Shown in pieces: positions 13,974 to 24,136 of a DNA stretch of 64,000 nt. Within the stretch, counting starts at the first letter, position 1. Each line of letters starts with the position of its first letter. The stretch is taken from NCBI GenBank assembly GCA_028752905.1, contig JAQNBH010000004.1:4654739-4718738 (forward strand), in the 5' to 3' direction. Position numbers and translations under genes: made by a program. The notes under the pieces were generated by a model. That model did not search any database. It worked only from the letters and a program-made list of their open reading frames with translations, and had not been told where the DNA came from. Source of the DNA: Cladorhizidae sp. MBARI D1340-BT2. Taxonomy: Eukaryota > Porifera > Demospongiae > Poecilosclerida > Cladorhizidae.

Positions 13974-14213
13974 CACCTCCCTCATCCTTACCCAGCCACC
14001 TCCCTCATCCTTACCCAGCCACCTCCCTCATCCTTACCCAGCCACCTCCCTCATCCTTACCCAGTCAGAGCATTCTGATCTCTGTGGGTACTTACCCAGC
14101 CACCTCCCTCTTCCTTACCCAGCCACCTCCCTCATCCTTACCCAGCCACCTCCCTCATCCTTACCCAGCCACCTCCCTCATCCATACCCAGCCACCTCCC
14201 TCATCCTTACCCA
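13974..14213 (+). repeat. 23-bp minisatellite array 1
   Basis: About nine copies of a 23-bp unit that starts CCACCTCCCTCATC and ends CTTACCCAG. The array is interrupted at about 14064-14092 by a copy of its own 3' flank (CAGTCAGAGCATTCTG...), which reappears after the last unit. The overlapping plus-strand frame starting at 13841 is an effect of the repeat, not a gene. Confidence 0.9.
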
Positions 14214-14508
14214 ATCAGAGCATTCTGATCTCTGTGGGTATTAGTAAATATTTTACAATCAATTCTTGGCTCAAGTAAGTCTATTCGCTAGTTACGGAGA
14301 AAAACGCTGACTTGCTTTCATCGAGATCAAGTATGCAATACCTGTACGTTGACATTGTTCTCCTTGGATGGGATCCTGTAATCTAGTAAAGTTATTGCTA
14401 CCCTTACTGGTGTCTGAACAGCTACTAGATCTTACTAATGCTCCTACTAATGCCCAACCATCTCAGGAGAAACCTACAGGGTAACTCTTTCCCTCCTGAT
14501 ATTAGCTA

Positions 14509-14893
14509 GCACCTACAATGCCAAACTATCCTAGATGCTGATGCAGTAATATATCCAGGAGTCCATTTTATTCTCAGGAATGACGAGATTCTGAGTGATT
14601 TCAGACTAGCATGGTGCCTATACAGGCTTGCAGAGACAGCAGTAAAGGTAAGGAAGAGACTGTTTATGATGGCAATTTGTGATTGTCAGTAAGTTTTATT
14701 ATTTGTTATATTTTTATCTCTTCCTCACTTAACATTGGAGTGAATCTGGCATTTTATTGGGGAGGTGACTTGTGGCATAGAGGATGCTATATGGACTGAT
14801 GCAGTCAAACTTGAGATCCATAGACTGCACTCAATTCTTCTGAGGATTATTGAACTACAAGGAGCAGCAACTGTCTATTTAATGTTGCTGTAA
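14509..14893 (+). pseudogene. Two exon-like plus-strand segments, M block 1
   Basis: An open stretch reads on to ...WCLYRLAETAVK and ends at a good donor (AAAG|GTAAGG, 14647/14648). After 117 bases, a T-rich stretch ending GGGGAG precedes an open frame from 14765 that begins VTCGIEDAIWTDAVKLEIHR and stops at 14893. Both junctions are in phase 0, so the two would join without a break. This is the only M block where the phase fits; the others carry an extra CTTTCATT-like insertion upstream of the donor. No ATG or upstream exon is certain. The family is not recognised. It may be a relic of a host gene caught in the repeat. Confidence 0.35.
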
Positions 14894-15427
14894 TTATTCA
14901 CTGGTAGTTCATGCATATATACATGAGTTTTGTTCACTGGTAGTTAGGTTACCATAATAATTGAGCAATTAACTATCACCTGTGAACTTTCATGACAATT
15001 AATACAGTATCATGCAAGGCTTGTGTTATGGTTGGCTTTCACAACCAAGACTACCCAACTGGCAGGACACATTTTTGGTGTGAAGCATGGTTGAAAGCTA
15101 CAACCAAGTGTTTGTGTGTCTCAGTGTGGATCTATTTCTCTGACATTTGAACATTTTTGTGTGAAGCAGATGAACTTGCCTTGTAGTAGTTTATTAAAAG
15201 ACATCTTCATATAATAAAAGATGACAGTCAGTTACAAAACTAATACTATAAACATTTTCCATGTCATTGCTATTTTGCGAGCATAAATAGTTGTGTTTGC
15301 TGGATCAACTCCAAACACCAAGCTCAAATTCATGAAGAGGTAAGTAGTTGGAACCACCGAATGTAGTGGAGATGTAGACTAGTATGTGTGAGTTGATGGG
15401 GCCATCAAGTACAAACTCATCCTCTAA
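14894..15427. other. Spacer of M block 1, no gene seen
   Basis: AT-rich spacer with two TTCACTGGTAGTT direct repeats (about 14899 and 14937). It includes the 40-codon minus-strand extension past the TAG of the conserved frame, and a plus-strand donor-like AAGAG|GTAAGTAG near 15340. Confidence 0.5.
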
Positions 15428-15655
15428 CTAAACCATAGAACTCTGAGGTCCTGTTGCATGTACAACAGAGACATCCACTATGTAATAAGAGTAATGCATT
15501 GCAGAAATTTTACAATCCTGACCAAAGTTTTCCACTCTTACAGTACACCTATCACCAAACACATGACCATCCTCCACTGTAGTTAGGGGCACCACTGACA
15601 CAGAGTTCTCCATTGGGCAATGCGTAAATGTATCAGCTCTTCTTGGTCTATACAT
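15428..15655 (-). CDS. Conserved 75-codon frame of unknown function, M block 1
   Basis: A minus-strand frame starting MYRPRRADTF and containing HYSYYIVDVSVVHATGP. No family is recognised. Equivalent frames lie in all seven M blocks and six of them are uninterrupted. After its TAG the same frame stays open for another 40 codons (down to 15305), reading LEDEFVLDGPINSHI and on, so the ancestral segment may have been longer. A predicted membrane segment or signal peptide is not evident. It may be an exon of an unidentified gene; expression is not shown. Confidence 0.3.
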   Translation of the reverse strand: MYRPRRADTFTHCPMENSVSVVPLTTVEDGHVFGDRCTVRVENFGQDCKISAMHYSYYIVDVSVVHATGPQSSMV

Positions 15656-16979
15656 GGTTGATGTGAGGCTTAATAATTGGACATGGCTTGTTAGATAGAA
15701 AAGCTTAGCTATGGGTATCTAGAAGTTAAGTTTTGTAAGGCAAGTCCTGCTATGAAAAATCTTCAACCTTTCTAAGAAAAGGCTTGCTAAGCTACTCTGT
15801 GAAGTTTCTCTAAGGCAATGCTTGTTAGCTACTAGAGGTTCTGTGAGGGCTTTAAAAGGGGGCTTGTTTTACGAGCCCAGGCTTTGCCTAACACTATGCC
15901 TAGGAAACCAAACCTCTACAAAACTATATAGCAAGCTTAGTCTAATACATCTAAGCTACACAGTGTAGCAATGAACTAGAAGGCAAAGCTACTAATACTA
16001 AGTTGAGAGCTGGACCTGAAGGACAGACACTAGTGGGCACAGGCCAAAAGGCTAGGAAGAGAAATAACTAATATTTCAGTCAGCAATAAACTTCTTGATG
16101 GAAAAAATGACATCTGGGAAGAAGAAAACAAAGTGGAGCAAAAAACACTCTCTAGATTTAGCTTGATTTAGCTTGTTGTAAACAACTGGAGCCCATGTGC
16201 GTGTGAATGTGTGCACACGCATTTATAAAAAAAGAGCAAAATATAAAAAAATTTAAAAAGGTAAACTTAAACGGGTTTTTTATGCGTTGATTCTACGTTT
16301 CAAATTTCGCCAACATCGTAACATTAGCATTCGAACAGGTACAGAACCAGAATTTTTTTTTGTCTTAACTTTACTAGCAAGACCTCCACTCAGAACCAGT
16401 TGGCCCAGGAGGATGTCTCTCAAACCAAGTTAGAAGCCCTCAACAGAGAGATGAGGTACTAACTATTAGACAACTAGCTCCACAGATGTGGCATGAGAAA
16501 CAGGGATACTATATGAGGTTGGGTAGAATCAACCATGGAGAGGAGAGCCACAGCAAACAGGTAACTTTGCTGCAGCATAACTAACCACATGTTACATCAC
16601 CTCCCTAACCACAGGCAATAGCAACAGGTAAAGGTCAGCCTACTGGTGTAAGCAGCTTAAGACCCACTGGGCTTCTTAGGAACTGTCCATCATCTGTTAA
16701 AGGGCCTACATTTTATATTTTGAATAAACTGACAACTATAGACAAGCTGGATTTCCGATTGAAGGTTCCATTCCATACTTATGGCCATTTCTATGTGTGC
16801 ATCTTCTCCATTTCTTACAGGCTGGAGTGCTGGATAGAAATGGCCAAAAAAACATGGAGTATAGACTTTGAACCCCAATTCCTAAAAACATGCTTTTTGT
16901 ATAAATCTCTTGTTCAAACCCTAGTTTTGCTATCATTTAGAATATCTATACTTTTTATTTCCTTTGTGCTATCATCAGA
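15656..16979. repeat. 3' part of M block 1 and T-like segment up to the TTAA element
   Basis: No gene recognised. It contains a small inverted repeat (TGCGTGTG ... CACACGCA, about 16198-16221), then from about 16380 a degenerate T-unit stretch related to 2000-2750. Short frames in both directions at 16690-16983 overlap one another and are not convincing. Confidence 0.5.
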
Positions 16980-17715
16980 TTAACACTTAGCGGACCGCTG
17001 TCACGAATTCGTGACACGCGCAGGCGTATCTATAAGACCATTGTCACGTATTCGTGACAGTAGTAATTGTCACCTGTAGACCACCGTCACGATATCGTGA
17101 CAGCCACTTCATTTTGACCACGAAGGTTTTTTTTACTATGGTTCGTGGTTGTTAGCTATGAATGGCCTGTGGTTATGATACCCAGACTCTACTAGAGAGG
17201 TATTGATGATATGGGAGCGCTAGCTGGTTAGCTACTAGCTAGCTAGCTACATGAAGCGCCAGCTCGTTAGCTACAAAGGTGGGCTAGCTAGCTATTTAGC
17301 TACGCTAGCTACTATTCCTACACTATTTAGATGCGCTAGCTAAACTATTTACTATTCATACACTATTTAGCTTGATCTAACAGTCATAAAAGAAACCACT
17401 AGGTTTATATTAGCTGAAGTAAAGTTACTTACTCACCTTGGTAACAAGAGTTCTTCGCTTTACTTTTTAAAATTATTATCAGCTCATATACTTGAAAAAC
17501 CTTTTGAGATTTGAGTAATGAAGTACCAGTAAGTAATCATAGAGAGGAGTAGTACCTAGAAGTTGTCTATCAAGCCTCCACTTCTTGGAACACGAGGAAA
17601 ACTAAATATTGCCCACCGTTAAACGCACCCTCGGTCTCTGGGAATAGATGCGCGTTCGAATTGAATAATCTCACGTTGACATTTCAATTAACGTGTACGG
17701 TCCGCTAAGTGTTAA
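16980..17715. mobile_element. Non-autonomous TTAA element with three palindromes (copy 1)
   Basis: Bounded by TTAA on both sides. Ends are perfect 14-bp inverted repeats CACTTAGCGGACCG (16984-16997 and its complement before 17712). The target is identifiable: T units read CATCATATTAAAGGC at the same place without the element. TTAA duplication fits piggyBac-type transposition, but no transposase remains. Just inside the left end are three palindromes of the form GTCACG-N4-CGTGAC (17000-17015, 17043-17058, 17086-17101) spaced exactly 43 bases apart. The middle carries CTAGCTAGC-rich sequence. Confidence 0.85.
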
Positions 17716-17956
17716 AGGCTGTTTTAAATCATCTCCAGTGTCTACCTTTGCATATGCATGCCTGAATGTGCTACAACCAGTTACTATGATAATAAACCAG
17801 AGACCAGACAAAGGGCACTTAGGACAAGGACACCACATTCCAGCAATTATCTGATGATTTAAGGGTGTACCCTTAGTGAAATAAATCTTTGGCGACCTCA
17901 TAGTGAGTTGCATTCTGGAGTTATTGCAGTGCTGTCAAAATCAGGTGTAAAGCCCC

Positions 17957-17957
<1 letters not shown>

Positions 17958-17989
<32 letters not shown>
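17958..17989. repeat. Poly(C) tract, 32 C
   Basis: Uninterrupted C run in a T-like segment, at a site where T units have only AAAAACCCCAATG. It has the same length in HOR2 (40126-40157). Confidence 0.9.
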
Positions 17990-17990
<1 letters not shown>

Positions 17991-18358
17991 ACTTCAACTG
18001 CCTAAGCTGTACTTTATACTCTAGGCCTCTTCCTAATCAGATAAACTTCGACCACTACTATAAAGCAAATCGCAGGTATTTATCAGACTTTAACCCTTTC
18101 TCCACCATTTGTGTGGCTTAGTGCATGGCAGTTCATATAAATATATTTAATATTTTTCCGACCATACTCGATGCCACATTGAACAATAGTTAGCTCCATT
18201 AGTGGCCAGTACAGTCAAATGTATTCATGTTCTTCTAGTGAACATTTTCTTGCTGCTCAGCGCATGATTGGTCATCTTACTTACACTGCAAGCCAAGGTG
18301 AATAGACTTTAGTTCTTGCAATATAAGTAACTATGAAACAATGTTTCATTAGGTTAGA

Positions 18359-18694
18359 CACAGAGAGCAAAGACACATGTTCAAATAAATTAGAATTGAT
18401 CAATCAGTCAACACATGTCATTCTAGACATAGAATACACTAACTCATCGCCTATGAAGGTTTCCTGTAAGTAGGTTGGACACAGAGAGCCAACAGACATG
18501 TATATTAATTAAAGTTGATCAAGGCATATAATCCTAGATTTAGATATACTGTAACTCACCTCCTATGATGGTTTCATGAAGTAGGTTGGACACAGAGAGC
18601 CAAAAGACATGTTCAAATTAATTGAAGTTGATCAAATCATGTCATCCTAGCCATAGAATACTGTAACTCACCTCCTATAAAGTAAGGACAGACA
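18359..18694 (-). repeat. Three 118-bp modules (CGC, CTC, CTC)
   Basis: Diverged module array in the HOR1 T-like segment. The first site reads CTCAT-CGC-CTATGAAGG. The HOR2 counterpart has the same three triplets. Confidence 0.7.
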
Positions 18695-19618
18695 GAGATG
18701 AGGGACATGTTGAAACAAATATATTGTAAAGTTCAGCTGTGTATCCATAGTCTCTTCACATGGATGGATGTCGCAGGGACAGTGCACTTGAGCTTAATGG
18801 CAGCCAAGTGAGCATTCTGATCTCTGTGGGTATTAGTAAATATTTTACAATCAATTCTTGGCTCAAGTAAGTCTGTTGATAAATGATCGCTAGTTACGGA
18901 GAAGAACACCGACTTAAATTTCATTGAGATCAAGTATGCTACACCTGTTAGTTGACATTATTGTCCTTGGATGGGATCCTGTATACTCTAGTAAAGTTTT
19001 GCTACCCTTACTGATCAGAACAGCTAGATCCTAGTAATGCTCCTATATAGTAATGCCCAAACATCCCAGGAGAAACCTGTACAGGGTAACTCTTTCCCTC
19101 CTGATGTTAGCTAGCACCTACAATGCCAAACCATCCTAGATGCTGATACAGTAACACATCCAAGAGTACATTTTATTCTCAGGAGTGAAGAGATTCCGAG
19201 TGATTTCAGGCTAGCATGAGCTTTCATTGGCTTGCAGAGACAGCAGTAAAGGTAAGGAAGAGACTGTTTATGATGGCAAACAGTAAGTTTTATTATTTGT
19301 TATATGTTTATCACTTTCTCCGCCCACTCACATAAACCAGAACAAGTAATAAAGTTTTATATAATAATGCTGTAGCCTTCTGCACATGTGCAGGTAAAAA
19401 TCTGGTTTTTAGCACATGTCTTACAAAACATTTTGACAAATGTTCCCATTTGAAGATATGTCAGATCAAAGGCTGAATCTGTTAACGAAATATGGTATTA
19501 CATTCAAAATTGAAGGCATCATTTTCCATCGTACAACACAGACCATGTTACACGACACTTACACATCGTTACATACTTAAAAAATGTTATCAATGATTAG
19601 ACGATGTTCCACAATACT

Positions 19619-20750
19619 TCAACCTTTCACTGGCAGATTTACGGAGGACTTTTTACAAAAATTGACATAATTTCACTTTTTTATTTATAGAGGACCATAT
19701 GACGAGAAGTACCCAACAACTATATATCAGGTGATAGCTGATGCATGAAGGGACGTTATGGTAAATTTTAGTTGCTTTGCAACAAACCACATAAATGTGA
19801 ATATTGTTATAAGAGACAGGAAGTAAAATAAAGGGTTTATATCATCTCACTTTTATATTTCACATGAAACCAGCAATGTTAGCCGGTCAACTTCTGATCA
19901 ACAATAACAACTGTTTGTCAACAACAATTTGTGGTCGATTATAACAAACCACAAAGATGTGAATATCATTAGGAAAAATAAATAAAATAAATAAAAGTAT
20001 GGGCAAAGTGTGCATAACATATATACCTTCCCAATGCAATAAATATAGATAAAAATAAAAGGCCAATGCTTGGCACTGTGAGGGTCTGCATGTTCAGCAT
20101 AACTCAGACAAACACATAGTGCTACATTATAAATAAATAGAAAAATATAAAAAATAACCTCTCCTCCAACCCTGTCTTCTCCTCTGCTGCTTCCTCATCC
20201 TCCTCCAGGTCCATGAGTGAAACTACCTTCCCAGGAAAAATTGTTCTTATTATTATGCTAGTTACTAGGCCTTACTAGGCCTTACCTTACAACTCTTATC
20301 TATTCTTAGTTTGGGGAAAGTCTTCATGATCGTCGCTATCTTCTGAAGCTTCGCCTGGCAGAGTAGGGCGACCTATACTGTTAAAACTTGCTTCACTTCC
20401 CAGGTAAGCACAGGCACCTTCTTCTTCTTCTTGGCTAATGTCACTCTCGGACAGGACGAAGTCATCCTCAAATAGGAAGTCCAAAACTTCGTCCCTACTA
20501 AAATGGGTCGCCATTTCTTCTTGGAGATGGGGAATGAACAGGAAGTGATGTTTGCTGGCATGTTTACTTCAAATGGTTTCCTAAAGCCCTATTTTCCAAA
20601 TATTCAGGGGTATAGTAGAAGTATGCTTTAGGAATGCTTATGCAATTTTTAAAGTTTATACCATAAACGATTAATTTTTTACGATTTTTTGGGTCCACGG
20701 TTATCAGTTTTCGCCACTTATTAAGTCGCTTATGCCAGTGAGAGGGTTAA
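19619..20750 (-). mobile_element. Internally deleted piggyBac-type element (copy 1)
   Basis: The right end is GCCAGTGAGAGGG followed by TTAA (20747-20750). The left end is CCTTTCACTGGCAGATTTACG after a mutated TCAA. The left end resembles the 3' end of the complete piggyBac at 52541-55766 (TTTCACTGATAGATTTACG in inverted orientation), so the two belong to related families in opposite orientations. T units have CACTTAACCTGTGATAG at the same place, the empty site. Only the start of the transposase gene remains; the catalytic core is missing. Confidence 0.8.
20296..20514 (-). pseudogene. Transposase first-exon remnant in the deleted piggyBac
   Basis: A 72-codon minus frame beginning MATHFSRDEVLDFLFEDDF with an acidic stretch (SDISQEEEEG). 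It aligns by eye with the first exon of the complete transposase in this window (MASQKFTADDVLEICYNSDF, then SEDESSCDEGGE). It covers only the acidic N-terminus and lacks the DDE domain and the zinc-binding tail, so it cannot be an active transposase. A shared N-terminus might still bind partners, but that is conjecture. Confidence 0.65.
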
Positions 20751-23037
20751 ACTGAGATAGAATTATTCTTACAAAATATAAGCATCATCAGTTATGGCAG
20801 AGTTAACTGTTAGTTTAACAAAACTAGTCATTCACTATACAAGCAAGATCTCCACTCAGAACCAGGAGATGTCTCTCAAATCAAATTAGTAAGAAGCCCT
20901 CAACAGAGAGATGCAGGATAGACAACTAGCTCCACAGATATGGCATGAGAAACAGGCATGTTAAATGTATATATGAGGTTGGGTAGAATCAATCATGGAG
21001 AGGAGAGCCACAGCAAACAGTCACCTACTCACAATCACTAGCATTGTGTACATATGCACATGCATGCACTTTGCTGCAGCTGTAACTAACCACATGTTAC
21101 ATTATCTCCCTAACCACAGGCAATAGCAACAGGATCCAGGGGGTAAAGGTCAGCCTGCAGGGGTAAGCAGCTGAAAGACTCACTGGGCTTCTTAGCACAA
21201 ACTAGGCCTCTTCATAATCAGATAAAACTTCTGCTACTGTAAAGCAACACAGGAATCCTAACCTCTACAAAACTATATAGCAAGCTTAGTCTAATTCATC
21301 TTAGCTACACAGTGTAGCAATGAACTAGAAGGTAAAGCTACTAATACTAAGTTGAGTGTTGGACCTGAAGGACAGACACTAGTGGGCACAGGCCAAAAGG
21401 CTAGGAAGAGAAATGACTAATACTTCAGTCGGCAATAAACTTCTTGATGGGCAAAATGACATCTGGGAAGAAGAAAACAAAGTGGAGGAAAAACACTCGC
21501 TAGATTTAGCTTGTTGTAAACAACTGGAGCACATGTGCACGTGAATGTGTGCACACGCATTTTTTTTTTTTAAAGTGCAATTAAAAAAAATTGTAATGTA
21601 AACCTAACAGCATTTGTTTTGCATTATCTGTCGGGTTTTTTATGCCTTGATTCTGCGCTTCAAATTTCTCCAACATCGTAACATTAGCGTTGCAACGGGT
21701 ATAGAACCAGATTTTTTTTAATCTACTACTATACAAGTCCCACCTCCACTCAGAACCAGTTGGCTCAGCAGGATATCTCTGAAACCAAATTATTAGAAGC
21801 CCTCAACAGAGAGATGCAGGATGATAAGTTAGAGGTACTAACTATTAGCTCCACAGATGTGGCATGAGAAACAGGGATGCTATATGAGGTGGGGTAGAAT
21901 CAATCATGGAGAGGAGAGCCACAGCAAACACTAGCATTGTGTACATATACACATGCATGCACTTTGCTGCAGCTGTAACTAATCACCTGTTACATCACCT
22001 CACTAACCACAGGCAATAGCAACAAGGATGCAGTGGGTAAAGGTCAGCCTACAGTTTATAGACACTTTTAGTACAAACTAGACCTCTTCCTAATCCAACA
22101 GACACTATAAATCAACACACAGGTGTTTATCTGACTTTAACCCTTTCTCCACCTTTAGTGTGGTTGTTGGTAAATAAATGTTAGATATTTTATTACACTC
22201 TACGCCACCTTGCACATTAGTTAGCTCCATTAGTGGCTACTTCATGCCCTTTTACACACATGCTTCTAGTGACCATTATCTTGCTGCTCAGTGCATGATT
22301 GGGCATATTACTTCCACTGCAAGTCAAGGTGAATAGATTTTAGTTCTTGCAATGCTCTGGAACTATCAAACTATGTTGACATTACCTCAGTAGGTTCGAC
22401 ACCGAGTGGACAGACATGTAGAAATTAATTATTAAAGTAACTGTTGATCAATCATGTCATCCTAGATTTAGATATACTGTAACTCACCCACTATGATGGT
22501 TTCATGAAGTAGGTTGGACACAGAGAGCCAAGAGAAATGTTCAAATAAATTGAAGTTGAGATATTAGTAAAATCTTGTCATCCCAGCCATAGATTACTGT
22601 AACTCACCTCCTATAAAGTAAGGACAGACAAGAGATGAGAGACATAAATGTATAGTAAAGTTGGGCTGTGTATTCCTAAAGCCTTTTCACATTCACCTGC
22701 TGGTGGGAAATTCACAACAATAATCTATAAATATGCACATCACTTAATTAAGATAAACAAAATTTGATTGCCCTCAGTCACCACACAATAAAATTTTGCT
22801 GGACCTTCAGCTAGCTGGCGATATCTTTCCCATGGCCCTGATTCACTACTTCAATAAGGACAAGAAAATGTGCACTCCAGCACCTGTGGGCACTCCACCT
22901 TGTCATAAAAATAGAGAACAGATGAATATATCTTTCTGGGAACATGACCAGCCATATATTCAAACTTCTCTACTGCTAGATTAAAAAGGTTATGTAAATT
23001 GTCAGCCTTGCTTGAGCACTGAGGTTGCTCTCCTAAA
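20751..23037. repeat. T-like and M-like fragments, no gene
   Basis: A patchwork: T-like sequence to about 21220, an M-block fragment (21250-21720, as in 16000-16370), then another T-like piece with two 118-bp modules. The plus frame at 22796-22984 (62 codons) recurs only as part of the repeat and carries no recognisable motif. Confidence 0.55.
22388..22628 (-). repeat. Two 118-bp modules (CCA, CTC)
   Basis: Shortened array with two variable sites. The upstream module is truncated: its TAGGTTCGACACCGAG runs directly into a partial module. Confidence 0.7.
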
Positions 23038-23484
23038 GGGGGGACGATGCTAAATTATTATTTTTTTTTTAAACCCGTGGTTACAAACTTTAGAGCTCCG
23101 TAGATTCTGTAAACTTCATGGTATGGACTTGATATATAGATGTAAAGATAGCTCTCTCTGTGTGCTCTCTTTTGATATTAAAAATGCTTCATTAGGTGTA
23201 ACTATAGGCAAGTTACTAGACCCTAAAGCGGTACGACCTTAAAAATCTGAATCGCCGCAACCTCCACAGAAACCACTCCGAGTTGCAAAGTGCAAAAAAA
23301 TTGAAAATGGTAAGAGTGGCTAGATGAAGCTCTAGAGCACGCAATAACTCATTTGAATAGGCGTTAAAAATTTATTACTGGTCAGACACGTGGGTGCAAA
23401 ATTGAAGGCATTGAATCTACGGAGCTCTAAAGTTGTAACCATGGGTAAAATGTTTGTTTTTAAATAATTTAGAATAGTCCCCCC
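23038..23484. mobile_element. 447-bp foldback element, GGGGGGAC ends (copy 1)
   Basis: Imperfect inverted repeats of about 70 bases (23038-23107 and 23413-23484) begin GGGGGGAC and end GTCCCCCC and share TTTAGAGCTCCGTAGATTC. It sits in CTCCTAAAAGGCAGCC, whose uninterrupted form is seen at about 30453-30470. The target duplication is TAAA, but because of the run of A it could be TA, TAA or TAAA, so the superfamily stays open. No coding capacity. Confidence 0.8.
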
Positions 23485-24136
23485 TAAAAGGCAGCCTCTA
23501 AAACTTCCTTCTAGGTATAGTAGGCTGGAACTCCAGCCATGACTTGGAAACTTGGACTTTGAGAAAGGAGGCACTCCCAGTTAGACTACTTTACTGTAAG
23601 TTTTACCTTGTAGATCTAGTCTGACATGGCTTTTAGTAGCAAACTCAAGCATGCTGCATTTGAATAAACCTTTGTCTTTAATTACTTATAAGGAGATATG
23701 CTAGCACTTTTAAAAAAGAATAAGTTGTAGAGTTCATGAACTATTTAAAATGTTCGTCTTCTTTTTTTATCCGGTTCTGCAAAATAAATTAAATTAGGTG
23801 GTGATCTCTGATACATTATTCACAGACTGGGGGTGATTTTGGGCCACAGTAGTGCGAGATCTTTGCAGTGGTAACTGGGATATGGAGGTTATGTAGGAGC
23901 TAGCTGCTCTAAGAGTGATCCAGGAGGATAAGTAAGAGATACTACTCTTAGATAACTAGAAAGAGAAGCTCCCCAAGTGTGGCATGAGAAACAGCAACAG
24001 CAACATGAGTATGGGCAGAATCATTCCTGGAGAGGTGAGCCACAAGAAGATAAGCTATTGTACAGCAAGTAGTACACTATTCACATTCTCTAATAGCATT
24101 GTGTACATGTATACACATGCACCAGTTACATCACCT
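23485..24136 (+). repeat. 5' part of M block 2
   Basis: Shared upstream region of the minisatellite. It contains an exon-like stretch ending at a donor GGAGAG|GTGAGCC (about 24034). Open reading is interrupted by a TAA at TGGTAACTGG; the same place in M block 7 is TGGTATCTGG and stays open. Confidence 0.5.

Larger units (their letters stand above)
17716..19618. repeat. T-like segment between two elements
   Basis: Continues the T unit interrupted by the TTAA element: poly(C), the TTAACCCTTTCTCCACC landmark (about 18090), 118-bp modules, then a stretch resembling 14300-14700 and 11840-12240. The minus frame at 18733-18933 overlaps plus-strand open sequence and is not assigned. Confidence 0.6.

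Noticed and set aside
16690..16983. Overlapping short frames on both strands before the TTAA element (and at 38869-39162)
   Set aside because: Three frames share the same DNA on two strands; it is a degenerate T-like segment and none carries a recognisable domain.
17221..17340. CTAGCTAGC-rich stretch inside the TTAA palindrome element
   Set aside because: Low-complexity sequence of short overlapping palindromes; no regular unit or coding content.
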